Below are positions 33,439 to 42,049 of a DNA stretch of 64,000 bases, one piece after another. Both the position numbers and the translations under genes were made by a program. Location of the stretch: positions 372,001 through 436,000 of the forward strand of contig NZ_AP014724.1 of assembly GCF_001548055.1 (NCBI RefSeq). Direction: 5' to 3'. Numbering within the stretch: the first letter of the stretch is position 1; every line of letters begins with the position of its first letter. The notes under the pieces are model-generated. The model was not told where the DNA came from. It saw only the letters and a list, made by a program, of their open reading frames with translations, and ran no database searches. Source of the DNA: Sulfurospirillum cavolei (GTDB lineage Bacteria; Campylobacterota; Campylobacteria; Campylobacterales; Sulfurospirillaceae).

Positions 33439-34035
33439 TTACAGTTGGTCGATAGTTTGTTTGAGCTGCTCGAGCATCTCATTATTAAGAAGAATGAACA
33501 TGTGACCTAAGATATTCTCTTTTTCGATGTCCAAAGCCGTTTTAATGACGATCACGTTGTCGTAACCTTCGATTTTATCGTATTTATCCATTTCCAAGAC
33601 GTCGCGTTTTTCAATCGAAGGAACTTTGAAAATCGTTTCTCCGTGAATAATTTCGCAAAATTTACCGATACATGCGGACGTGATGATATTGGTCAGCTCT
33701 AAAATCGACGACTTAATATCGTTATCGTCGCACGTTGCTTGTTGGAGCAATAGATGCGTAAAAACATGCGCGGAATAAGGATTGAACACAAACAAAACTT
33801 CACCGTTAAACGAGCCTAAAAAGCGTTGTTTCGTAAGGTAAAATTCATTTTCTCTTCCTAAGACTTCGATGATTTTACCGTTAAGGTTCAAAATATCGAT
33901 ACTGGAGATTTCGGGAAGGTGCAACTTGGCATAATTGTCCAGCATATCTCCGATTAACGATGCCGCAAGTCCGAAAGAGACGTTAATCAACTCTTTTAAA
34001 ATATCTTCTTGTTGAGCGCTAAAGTGTTGTACCAT
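33439..34035 (-). CDS. CheC/CheX-family CheY-P phosphatase
   Basis: 198 residues with two copies of the family active-site helix: D-I-L-K-E-L-I-N-V-S-F-G near residue 12 and I-L-E-L-T-N-I-I-T-S near 108, each with the E-x-x-N pair needed for dephosphorylation. It should hydrolyse aspartyl phosphate on the CheY beside it, and, as in Bacillus, may bind CheD (28112). The gap to cheY is one base. Confidence 0.87.
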   Translation of the reverse strand: MVQHFSAQQEDILKELINVSFGLAASLIGDMLDNYAKLHLPEISSIDILNLNGKIIEVLGRENEFYLTKQRFLGSFNGEVLFVFNPYSAHVFTHLLLQQATCDDNDIKSSILELTNIITSACIGKFCEIIHGETIFKVPSIEKRDVLEMDKYDKIEGYDNVIVIKTALDIEKENILGHMFILLNNEMLEQLKQTIDQL

Positions 34036-34036
34036 G

Positions 34037-34417
34037 TTAAAAAACCAATTTTAAAAGCGTTGAGCGAAACTCTTCCGCATCGATCGGTTTGGAGAGAATC
34101 GCAGAAGCACCTAAAGCTAAAGTCTTTTCTTTGGTGCTTTTTTGTCGGTCGGCCGAAATCATAACGACCAAAGCCTCATTATTAGCGGCACGAATCTGTA
34201 GAAGAGCCTCAAATCCGTCTAAGATCGGCATCGTAATATCGAGAAAAACGATATCGGGAGCGTATTGTTTAAAAAGTGCTACGGCTTCTTCGCCGTTTTC
34301 GGCTTCGATAATTTGCGTGTACTCGGCAATTTTTTTAGGGATCATTTCAATAAGCCATTTACGTGAAATTTTTGAATCGTCCACGACTAAAAAAATCATT
34401 TTTTCCGATAAACTCAT
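34037..34417 (-). CDS. CheY-like response regulator paired with CheC
   Basis: 126 residues, receiver only: D13-D14, D60 in I-V-F-L-D-I-T-M-P, S-A switch region and K in L-S-K-P-I-D. First gene of the three-gene minus-strand operon. An AT-rich leader (34418-34478) holds a TATTAT -10-like sequence. Different from the CheY at 21090, so the system has two free receivers plus the receivers of CheB and the 31130 protein competing for phosphate. Confidence 0.9.
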   Translation of the reverse strand: MSLSEKMIFLVVDDSKISRKWLIEMIPKKIAEYTQIIEAENGEEAVALFKQYAPDIVFLDITMPILDGFEALLQIRAANNEALVVMISADRQKSTKEKTLALGASAILSKPIDAEEFRSTLLKLVF

Positions 34418-34478
34418 CTCATAATCCTAACATTTTAAATTGCATTGTTTTAATAATACAAAAAGTATCTTTAAAAAA

Positions 34479-35462
34479 CTATATAAGATATTTTTTAGCC
34501 GCATCCCGTTCAGGATACGCAGCCGCTAAAAGGCTACGACCTTGTGTCTCCAATGTATAAAAAGCGGCGGGATCTGCTTTGGTAAAGCTCAAAATAATAC
34601 GACACGCCGTTTGTAAATCGTCTTCGCCCGCTTGTGCTGAGATGAGTGAAAAAGGAGCACCGAGGGACGTTTCGACGATGATGGGCGCAAACTTTGGGTT
34701 AAAAATACCTTCGAGCACCGCGTTTTCTTCTTCGTTGCGTCCGACAATCAGTTTTGCGCCGTTTGGAAGCCTAAAGTGTCTTCCGTATTTCAGTAACGGA
34801 ATATCGTCTTTGCAAAGCGTGTCGTGGGCAATAAAATCGCGTAGTTTGAGGCTAAACTGCTGATCGGTCAACAAGCATCCGCCTGCGGGCGTGGGATAAT
34901 CCTCCCAGCCGAACTGTGCCGCCAATGCAAGTTGGGCATGGCGACCCCGACCGCTAAGCCCCAGAAGCAGACTTCGATCGACCCAGCCTTCGCGTTCGGC
35001 TTTGCTCTCATCTAAAAGTTGTGCGCTCAGCGGTCGCAAAATCAGCCCGTCTTCAAGATCGTTTGCCAATTTGCGTACCAGTTTTAATGCGTCTCGCGTT
35101 TGGCTCATCGGTCGTTGTCCTATCACTTCGCCGGTTGCGATAAACGACGCGTTGAAAGGTGCCAATAGCTCTTTGGCGACTTTGAACATAAACCCGTGGC
35201 AATCGATGCATGGATTGAACTGTTTACCGTAACCGTAACGCGGTGAGAAAAGCACTTCTTGCAGGTAGCGATTTTGGACGTCGACGACTTCAAGCGAGGC
35301 TCCCGCCATCGCGGCTCTTTTGCGTAATAAAACTTCATGATCTTCTTTGCCGCTAAATCCGATGCGGATATGAACGGCAATAACGTCGATTGATTGGGCA
35401 GTGAGCAGTTTGATAGCCAACATGCTATCCAAACCGCCGCTAAAGAGGACTAATGCTTTCAT
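34479..35462 (-). CDS. PP-loop ATP pyrophosphatase, MnmA/ThiI-like (probable tRNA thiolation)
   Basis: 327 residues from ATG 35462. N-type PP-loop F-S-G-G-L-D-S-M-L-A, a C-I-D-C-H pair near residue 87-90 in F-N-P-C-I-D-C (as in MnmA), a T-G-E-V-I-G-Q-R-P-M-S-Q loop and a C-terminal G-G-C-L-L-T-D-x-x-F-S region. Proteins of this layout are annotated as ThiI- or MnmA-like in many anaerobes; they adenylate and sulfurise a tRNA uridine. The exact position is unproven. The start lies 22 bases inside dnaG, so the two are co-transcribed. Confidence 0.75.
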   Translation of the reverse strand: MKALVLFSGGLDSMLAIKLLTAQSIDVIAVHIRIGFSGKEDHEVLLRKRAAMAGASLEVVDVQNRYLQEVLFSPRYGYGKQFNPCIDCHGFMFKVAKELLAPFNASFIATGEVIGQRPMSQTRDALKLVRKLANDLEDGLILRPLSAQLLDESKAEREGWVDRSLLLGLSGRGRHAQLALAAQFGWEDYPTPAGGCLLTDQQFSLKLRDFIAHDTLCKDDIPLLKYGRHFRLPNGAKLIVGRNEEENAVLEGIFNPKFAPIIVETSLGAPFSLISAQAGEDDLQTACRIILSFTKADPAAFYTLETQGRSLLAAAYPERDAAKKYLI

Positions 35463-37101
35463 ACGGAACCAATTCACCTTTTTTTAATTTCATTAATTTT
35501 TCTTGAATTTTACGAATCATAAACTGTTTTTGCTCGTAACTTAGCGTTTTCGAGGTTTTGATGGCTTGAAACTTTTCATTATAAAAATGGTATAAAAACG
35601 CCGCCATTGAGGCGATCAACTCGTTTTCGTCATACACTTTGACGTCGTCCCAAAGCAAGATACGTCGGAGTTTGGGATGATCCAAACGGTTTTCGAGTAA
35701 AAGCAAAAACTCTTCTTGATGTGTTTTGAACATCGCATGGTCGATCGTATCTAAAACGGTGTCGATAAGCCCCGGTTGGCTCAAAATCGTTTTAATAATC
35801 GTCAATTCCAACATGTCTTCAAAACTTCGCTCGTTAGGGGCTTGTTTGGTCGGTTTATGGGTTTGGATTTTGACGAGATTTTGAGAAATATTGAGCGTGC
35901 CGGAGAGCAGTCCCGTATAGCTTTCCTGAACGGCTTTGGGAAGCGTTTTGAGGTAAGCGGTCGCTTCGTTAAGGGCTTGTTGTTTTACGAGAGGATCTTT
36001 GAGATCGTACTTTTTAACGATGCGCTCCAGCGCAAATTCGATAAACGGTTGCGGGGATAAAAAGAGTCGATTGAGCGTATCGATAAGGCCGTTTTGGACC
36101 ATATCCGCAGGGTCCATACCGTTGCTAAAGAGCACGACGCCTCCTCGCAGACCGTGCGTGCTTAAAAGTACGGAAGCTTTCAGTGCGGCGTTGATACCGG
36201 CACTATCGCCGTCGTACGCGACGATGATTTCGGGGTCGCCTCGCATCAGTAAAGGAATGTGCTCGGAGGTTAAAGCCGTTCCGAGGGTTGCGACCGCTTG
36301 GGTAAATCCGGCTTGGTGGAGCATAATGACGTCCAAATAGCCCTCGGTCACGATGATTTTTTTCTCTTTAAAAACGGACTCTTTGGCAAGGTGATAGCCG
36401 TAAAGCAGTTGCGATTTATTAAAATGCTTGGTTTGCGGCGAATTGACGTATTTGGCGGGATGGTTGGAAAGGGTACGTCCTCCGAATCCCACGAGTCGAT
36501 GCGTCGGACTGTAAATAGGAAAGCTGACGCGCTCGATGAAACGCGCGTAGGGTTGATTGCTTTCGCCAAGACCAGCAACGCCGTACTCCATCGCTTCGCT
36601 CATCGCATAGCCGCGCATTTTCAAAAAGTCCAACGTCGCAAACGATGCAGGCGCATAGCCGAGCTCGAATTTTTCGATCGAAACATCCGATATGCCGCGT
36701 TTAAAAAGGTATTCTTTGGCAAAAGGCGTTTTGTCAAGTTGTTTGACGTAAAAAAGGTTGAGGTTTTCCATTAATTTTCGATCTTCGCGTTTGACGCCGC
36801 CTTCGTCGGTCGTATACGCAAGCGAAAAATTGACCATACGTGCCAGTTTTTCAATGGCTTCGGGGTAGGAGAGTTTTTCGTACTCCATCACGAATTTGAT
36901 ACCGTCTCCTCCCGCGCCGCAGGCAAAACAGTGGTAAATCTGTTTGGAGGGGCTGACCACGAGGCTCGGCGTGGTGTCGTTGTGAAACGGGCAGACGCAT
37001 TTGTAGTTGGCGCCGTTTTTTTTCAGTTCCAAGTACGAACCGACCACATCGACAATATCAAGACGTTGTTTGAGGTTTTCTATGGATGTTTTATCTATCA
37101 T
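35440..37101 (-). CDS. dnaG: DNA primase
   Basis: 553 residues. N-terminal zinc ribbon C-P-F-H-N-D-T-T-P-S ... C-F-A-C-G, the RNA polymerase domain with Toprim motifs V-T-E-G-Y-L-D-V and A-Y-D-G-D-S-A-G, and a short C-terminal helicase-binding region. It lays RNA primers for replication. Length is typical of Campylobacterota (shorter than the 581 of E. coli). A TATAAT at 37113-37108 on the minus strand lies 7 bases upstream of the ATG, so the transcript leader would be very short. Confidence 0.95.
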   Translation of the reverse strand: MIDKTSIENLKQRLDIVDVVGSYLELKKNGANYKCVCPFHNDTTPSLVVSPSKQIYHCFACGAGGDGIKFVMEYEKLSYPEAIEKLARMVNFSLAYTTDEGGVKREDRKLMENLNLFYVKQLDKTPFAKEYLFKRGISDVSIEKFELGYAPASFATLDFLKMRGYAMSEAMEYGVAGLGESNQPYARFIERVSFPIYSPTHRLVGFGGRTLSNHPAKYVNSPQTKHFNKSQLLYGYHLAKESVFKEKKIIVTEGYLDVIMLHQAGFTQAVATLGTALTSEHIPLLMRGDPEIIVAYDGDSAGINAALKASVLLSTHGLRGGVVLFSNGMDPADMVQNGLIDTLNRLFLSPQPFIEFALERIVKKYDLKDPLVKQQALNEATAYLKTLPKAVQESYTGLLSGTLNISQNLVKIQTHKPTKQAPNERSFEDMLELTIIKTILSQPGLIDTVLDTIDHAMFKTHQEEFLLLLENRLDHPKLRRILLWDDVKVYDENELIASMAAFLYHFYNEKFQAIKTSKTLSYEQKQFMIRKIQEKLMKLKKGELVPYESISPL

Positions 37102-37123
37102 AAGTAAATTATAGCAAGTTTGG

Positions 37124-37129
37124 TATAAT
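37124..37129 (+). promoter_or_regulatory. Likely -10 box for lapB-rnhA-rnc-aroC
   Basis: TATAAT in TTTGGTATAATAG in the divergent gap with dnaG. The 79-base leader contains a small hairpin CGGTG-TCGG-CACCG (37176-37189) and an ACATGTAAA motif that ends at the ribosome site. Confidence 0.5.
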
Positions 37130-37208
37130 AGAGTTCTTTTCTAAAAAGTAGGGATCTCTCATCGCGTATTTTTGTCGGTGTCGGCACCGTACATGTAAAG
37201 GGTTGAAT

Positions 37209-38255
37209 TTGGATAATTTTTTTATAGCGTATCGCGATCCGTTATTCGGCGTGATTATTTTGTGTGCGATTGTGTTCGTGATTTCGTTCGCAAACTATTG
37301 GTGGGGTGTTTTTAAAAACAAAGAAGAGAAACAAAGCATCGAAAAATTCGTCAAAAAATTTGAGATCGTAACCGACGAAAACGAATACAAAAAGCTCCTT
37401 GAAGACGCTTCGATTCCGCTAGAGTCTTTGGCGTTGCTTGCGCATGCGTATTCCAAAGGCGGCGATTACGAAAAAGCGATCAATATCTATTTGGTTACGC
37501 TCAAACGCGTTAAAGGCAAAGACGAGAAGCAGTATTTGCTCTCGACGCTCGGGAAAACCTACTTTAAAGCAGGTTTTTTGCGTCGAAGCTCCGAAGTGTT
37601 TTTAGAGTCTTTACGCCTGCATCCTCGAAACGAAGAGTCTTTGAAATACCTAAGCGTCGCTTACGAACAATTGCAAGAATACGTTAAAGCCGAAGAAGTT
37701 TTGGACTCTTTGGAAGAACTCGGCGCAAACGTCGCGCTTCAACGGACCTATTTGAAAGCACTCGGGCTTTTAAAGGATAAAAACCTCAAAGAAAACGACA
37801 AAATCGAACGTGTTTTAGCGTTGTGTGAAAAAGCGCCCTTTTTACGCCGTAAACTTTTTGAGCACATGCAAGAAAACGGTATCGCTATCGAAAAGCGTTT
37901 TTTTGAGACGCTTCCTTTTGAAGAGATGATCGATCTTTTGTGGTACGTCGATCCTATGGTGTACGATATTACGACCTCGAGCGAGCCTTTGGTACGCTAC
38001 GTCGCGATGGCGCGAGGCTTAGTGCCTTATGCTCCCCAAGATGCGGACGTTCCTTTTGCCTTGGACGTCATGATGCGGTTGCGGACGCTTGAATTTACGA
38101 AAGCGACCGTCGGGTTTGAGTACGTGTGTCGCGAGTGCAAACAAATTTTCCCGATCCATTTTTACCGATGTCCTCAATGCCATAGCGTTCATACCGCATC
38201 GATTCAATCCAAATTGATTCAAACAGAGAATGAAGAAAATATCTCTTTTCTGTGA
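37209..38255 (+). CDS. lapB: LapB/YciM-like TPR protein with C-terminal rubredoxin-type zinc motif
   Basis: 348 residues. N-terminal membrane helix (about 9-30), several TPR units (60-230; e.g. L-S-T-L-G-K-T-Y-F-K-A-G-F), and a C-terminal metal ribbon C-R-E-C ... C-P-Q-C. In E. coli LapB anchors FtsH and LpxC control to the inner membrane and sets lipopolysaccharide amounts. The start is uncertain: there is no ATG; TTG at 37209 is six bases from AAAGGG and is preferred to TTG 37203. It overlaps rnhA by 26 bases. Campylobacterota carry FtsH and LpxC, so the role may be the same. Confidence 0.72.
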   Translation: MDNFFIAYRDPLFGVIILCAIVFVISFANYWWGVFKNKEEKQSIEKFVKKFEIVTDENEYKKLLEDASIPLESLALLAHAYSKGGDYEKAINIYLVTLKRVKGKDEKQYLLSTLGKTYFKAGFLRRSSEVFLESLRLHPRNEESLKYLSVAYEQLQEYVKAEEVLDSLEELGANVALQRTYLKALGLLKDKNLKENDKIERVLALCEKAPFLRRKLFEHMQENGIAIEKRFFETLPFEEMIDLLWYVDPMVYDITTSSEPLVRYVAMARGLVPYAPQDADVPFALDVMMRLRTLEFTKATVGFEYVCRECKQIFPIHFYRCPQCHSVHTASIQSKLIQTENEENISFL

Positions 38256-38679
38256 CGGCTCTTCTTTGGGAAATCCGGGAGCAGGCGGTTATTGTGCAAT
38301 TTTGCGGTACGGCGATAAGGAGAAGATCATCAGCGGAGGACAAGCCTGCGCCACGAACAACCAAATGGAACTTCTTGCCGTCATTGAAGGGCTTGCGGCA
38401 CTCAAAGAGCCGTGCGACGTGACGTTAATCAGCGATTCGAGTTACGTGATTCGCGGTATTAACGAGTGGTTGGACGGTTGGCGGCGTAAAGCGTTTGTTA
38501 AAGTCAAAAATCCCGAGTTATGGCAACGGTATCTCAGCGTCGCTAAGCCCCATCGCGTGCAGGGTATTTGGGTCAAAGGTCATGCGGGGCATCTTGAAAA
38601 CGAAACGTGCGATAAAATCGCCAAAGAAGAAGCTCTTAAAATTCAGTCTACGGAGTCGACACTATGCAAAAAAGATTAG
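38230..38679 (+). CDS. rnhA: Ribonuclease HI
   Basis: 149 residues with the full catalytic set of RNase H type 1: D in F-C-D-G-S, E in N-N-Q-M-E-L, D in I-S-D-S-S-Y-V, and the histidine/D region [14 protein letters not shown]. It removes RNA from RNA-DNA hybrids. Overlaps both neighbours, so it is in one operon with lapB, rnc and aroC. A type 2 enzyme is also present (44675). Confidence 0.95.
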   Translation: MKKISLFCDGSSLGNPGAGGYCAILRYGDKEKIISGGQACATNNQMELLAVIEGLAALKEPCDVTLISDSSYVIRGINEWLDGWRRKAFVKVKNPELWQRYLSVAKPHRVQGIWVKGHAGHLENETCDKIAKEEALKIQSTESTLCKKD

Positions 38680-39347
38680 AAGCGTTACAAAAGCGTTTGG
38701 GTTATCAGTTTAAGGATCAAAACCTGATAATCGAGGCACTGACGCATAAAAGTTCCAAACAACCCTACAATAACGAACGTTTGGAATTTTTAGGCGATGC
38801 GGTGTTGGATTTGATCGTCGGAGAGTATCTTTTCTTCGAATTTAAAGAGGTTGCCGAGGGCGAGCTCTCCAAACTTCGTGCTTCGTTGGTCAACGAAAAA
38901 AGTTTTGAAGTTTTGGCGCGCTTGCTTCGTTTGGGCGAATGCATCTTTATCTCCTTAGCCGAGGAAAATAACAACGGAAGGGAAAAACCCTCTTTGCTTT
39001 CCAATGCGTTTGAAGCGATTATGGGGGCGTTGTATCTGGAAGCGGGATTGGAATTTACACGACGTTTGGCGGTCGAGTTGTTAGAAGAAGCGTATCCGAA
39101 AATCGATATGGACGCTATTTTTCACGACCATAAGACGACTTTGCAAGAGTTGACGCAGGCGCATTTCGGGATGACGCCCGAATATCGGCTCGTTCGTTCG
39201 TTCGGTCCGGATCACAAAAAAGAGTTTGAAATCGCCGTTAGCGTGCGCGGGCGCGATTTGGCGCTTGCGAGCGGAAAAAGCAAAAAAGAAGCACAACAAA
39301 AAGCGGCGATGTTAGCACTTGAAATTTTGAAAAAAGAGACACGATGA
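38664..39347 (+). CDS. rnc: Ribonuclease III
   Basis: 227 residues. Signature [14 protein letters not shown] at residues 31-44, the second acidic cluster E-A-I-M-G-A-L-Y, and a C-terminal double-stranded RNA-binding domain ([23 protein letters not shown]). It matures rRNA and double-stranded transcripts. ATG 38664 lies within the rnhA end; its stop overlaps aroC (ATGA). Confidence 0.96.
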   Translation: MQKRLEALQKRLGYQFKDQNLIIEALTHKSSKQPYNNERLEFLGDAVLDLIVGEYLFFEFKEVAEGELSKLRASLVNEKSFEVLARLLRLGECIFISLAEENNNGREKPSLLSNAFEAIMGALYLEAGLEFTRRLAVELLEEAYPKIDMDAIFHDHKTTLQELTQAHFGMTPEYRLVRSFGPDHKKEFEIAVSVRGRDLALASGKSKKEAQQKAAMLALEILKKETR

Positions 39348-40423
39348 GCAGCAATACGTTCGGTAAAAAGTTTTGTTTTACGACATTCGGCGAGTCTCAC
39401 GGACGCGCGATAGGATGCGTGGTTGATGGCGTACCCTCGGGACTTGAGATCGACGAGGCGTTTCTTCAACGCGAGTTAGATCGACGCCGTCCCGGTCAAA
39501 ATGCTTTTGCCACCGCACGGAAAGAGGGCGATAAGGTTGAAATTTTAAGCGGCGTCTTTGAAGGGAAAAGTACCGGAACGCCTATTGCGATGGTTATTTT
39601 TAACGAAAATCAAAAAAGCGGAGACTACGAAAACGTCAAAAATCTCTTCCGTCCAGGACATGCCGATTTTACCTATTTTTACAAGTACGGTTTGCGCGAT
39701 TATCGCGGCGGCGGGCGTAGCAGTGCGCGGGAAACGGCGGCGCGTGTTGCGGCGGGTGCAATTGCGAAGTTGATGCTAAACGCCTTACATGTCAAAGTTC
39801 AAAGCGGTATTTGCGCGATCGGCGGGATCGAAGCGCATTCATACGATTTTGATCGTGTCAACGCAAGCGAGATTTACGCACTTGACGCGAACGTCGAAGC
39901 GGCACAAAAAGAGGCGATTTTAGAAGCCAAAAATGCACACGATTCGATCGGCGGCGTTGCGTTGGTACACGTCTTAGGTATGCCCAAAGGTTTGGGAGAG
40001 CCGTTGTACTATAAATTAGACGCTATTTTGTGCGAAGCGATGATGGGTATCAACGGCGTCAAAGGCGTTGAGATCGGAGAAGGCTTTCAGGCTTCAAGGC
40101 TCAAAGGCTCCGAAAATAACGACGCTATCGATAGCAACGGGTTTAAAACCAATAAAAGCGGCGGTATTTTAGGCGGCATTAGCAACGGCGATACGTTGAC
40201 ATGTAAGGTCTATTTTAAACCAACGCCTTCCATCTTTGTCGCGCAAGAGACGATCGATACCGAAGGAAAAGAGCTGACATGTAAGCTAAAAGGGCGACAC
40301 GATCCGTGTATCGCGGTGCGCGGAAGCGTGGTTGCCGAAGCGATGGCGGCTTTGGTCGTCGCCGATATGGTGTTGTTAAATCTCGGTTCGCAAATGGAGC
40401 ATTTACGCCGTATTTACGGCTGA
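39344..40423 (+). CDS. aroC: Chorismate synthase
   Basis: 359 residues with all three family signatures: G-E-S-H-G-R-A-I-G near 13, [20 protein letters not shown] around 104-123 followed by [10 protein letters not shown], and R-H-D-P-C at the C-terminal side. It makes chorismate from EPSP, using reduced FMN. Last gene of the lapB run; overlaps the end of the convergent kinase by 10 bases. Confidence 0.97.
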   Translation: MSSNTFGKKFCFTTFGESHGRAIGCVVDGVPSGLEIDEAFLQRELDRRRPGQNAFATARKEGDKVEILSGVFEGKSTGTPIAMVIFNENQKSGDYENVKNLFRPGHADFTYFYKYGLRDYRGGGRSSARETAARVAAGAIAKLMLNALHVKVQSGICAIGGIEAHSYDFDRVNASEIYALDANVEAAQKEAILEAKNAHDSIGGVALVHVLGMPKGLGEPLYYKLDAILCEAMMGINGVKGVEIGEGFQASRLKGSENNDAIDSNGFKTNKSGGILGGISNGDTLTCKVYFKPTPSIFVAQETIDTEGKELTCKLKGRHDPCIAVRGSVVAEAMAALVVADMVLLNLGSQMEHLRRIYG

Positions 40424-41988
40424 GTTACATACTCTAAAGGTATGCTGATCGTAAAGCACGTGATAGCTCCTTCGGAGCGCACGTTTAGCCTACCGTGAAA
40501 GTAATTTTTGAGAATATTTTGACTCATATAAAGCCCTAGTCCCGTGCCGTTACTCTTTGTTTTTGTCGTAAAATAGGGCTCAAAAATATGTTTTTTGACC
40601 TCCTCGTCGATGCCTCCCGCATTATCTTCTACTTCAACGCTAAAGCAGTTTTTCGCGTCAACGGATACACGAATGGCAACGTATTTATGGGTCGCATGAT
40701 GCGCAAAAGCTTCGTGTGCATTGTTTAAAAGATTTAATAATACGTGAATAAAATCGTTCTTATACAAATACAGCGGCGGTATGTTTTGTATGCTTGTGCG
40801 AACTTCGATACCTTCGTTTTCGAACGTTTTCCCGATCAGGGAAAGCGTCATGTCGATGAGCGTCTTGGGATCGTCGATCGGCTCTTTTGCTTTATTGGGC
40901 TTGAAATAGTCTTTAAAATCGTCGATCGTACGTGCAAGATCAACGATTTGCATTGAAAGATCGTCGTAATAACGTTTAAATTTTTCCGGTTTAACGACGC
41001 CCAACTCGCCGTCTACCTTAATCTGGTTGGCAATGGCGGAAAGAATTGCGAGCGGTTGTTTCCATTGATGGGCAATCATCGTAATCATTTCGCCCATTGC
41101 GGCACTGCGCGACTGGATGAAGAGCAGTTGATCCGCCTCTTTCAGGGATGCGATCGCGGCATTTAAACGGTGTTTAAGCCGGAAAAGCAGTAAGGTCAAA
41201 AGCAGTACAAGTAGCCCACCAAAGCCGAAAATCCACGGCAACCACGGCGTCGGATTATCGACCGGTTGCGGCGTATCCAGCCATTGTGCTTTGGCTCGGT
41301 AATAAGCGGATTGAGGGTCGCTTTTTAACGTTTTTAACCCTTCGTCTAAGCGTTGTTTCCATGAAGCGTTTGCGCCTTTGGTCAATGCAAATTTTAAAAC
41401 GACGGGGTTGAGTACGACGGTTGTTTTATAGACCGTTGCGGCATGGGGCTCATTGTAAAAATTATTGACGATTGCCGCATCGACTTTTTTTTGTTTGAGC
41501 AATTCAAATGCTCTTTTAAAGCTGTCGACCTCGAGAAAAATAGGTTTAATATCGTAGAGGGAACTTTCGTGTTTGAGGGCTTCGGTTTGGATACTGTTTT
41601 TTAAAACGGCAACATGTTTACCGTGTAAATCCAAAATAGAGCTCACGGGGGTAGCGGAATGCGTGTAAACGACAGACCAGCTGGAAAGGGCACCTTCGTC
41701 GTTGAAGTCAAAACGCGCCTCACGGGTTTTAGAATAGGCGACGTCCGGCATCATATCGATTTCCCCGCTTTCAAGCTTTTGCAAGCACTCTTCCCATTGG
41801 CAAGGCACATAGCGCATATCCCAATGAGCCTCTTGTGCAATGGCATCGATCAGATCGACGAAAAAGCCCGCCGGTCGATTTTCGGTATCAAAAAATATTT
41901 TAGGGGGATTGTTATAAATGCCGATATTGACGGAGTCGGTTGCGTAAAGCGAATACGAAAGTAAGAATAACGCGATATATTTGCCCAT
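40414..41988 (-). CDS. Sensor histidine kinase with periplasmic solute-binding (SBP_bac_3) domain, orphan
   Basis: 524 residues from ATG 41988 (GAGGAG site). Signal peptide, then a ~220-residue amino-acid-binding-type fold ([11 protein letters not shown] start, [11 protein letters not shown]), one membrane helix near 257-280, a coiled coil, HisKA with [10 protein letters not shown], and HATPase ([21 protein letters not shown]). This H-Q-W-K-Q-P box is typical of DctB/CckA-like kinases. The ligand is probably an amino acid or organic acid. No response regulator is adjacent. Confidence 0.88.
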   Translation of the reverse strand: MGKYIALFLLSYSLYATDSVNIGIYNNPPKIFFDTENRPAGFFVDLIDAIAQEAHWDMRYVPCQWEECLQKLESGEIDMMPDVAYSKTREARFDFNDEGALSSWSVVYTHSATPVSSILDLHGKHVAVLKNSIQTEALKHESSLYDIKPIFLEVDSFKRAFELLKQKKVDAAIVNNFYNEPHAATVYKTTVVLNPVVLKFALTKGANASWKQRLDEGLKTLKSDPQSAYYRAKAQWLDTPQPVDNPTPWLPWIFGFGGLLVLLLTLLLFRLKHRLNAAIASLKEADQLLFIQSRSAAMGEMITMIAHQWKQPLAILSAIANQIKVDGELGVVKPEKFKRYYDDLSMQIVDLARTIDDFKDYFKPNKAKEPIDDPKTLIDMTLSLIGKTFENEGIEVRTSIQNIPPLYLYKNDFIHVLLNLLNNAHEAFAHHATHKYVAIRVSVDAKNCFSVEVEDNAGGIDEEVKKHIFEPYFTTKTKSNGTGLGLYMSQNILKNYFHGRLNVRSEGAITCFTISIPLEYVTQP

Positions 41989-42049
41989 GAGAAAACTCCT
42001 CGATGGGCAAATCATAACGTGTTTTTTCTAAGAAGCGATTAAAGCTCTT

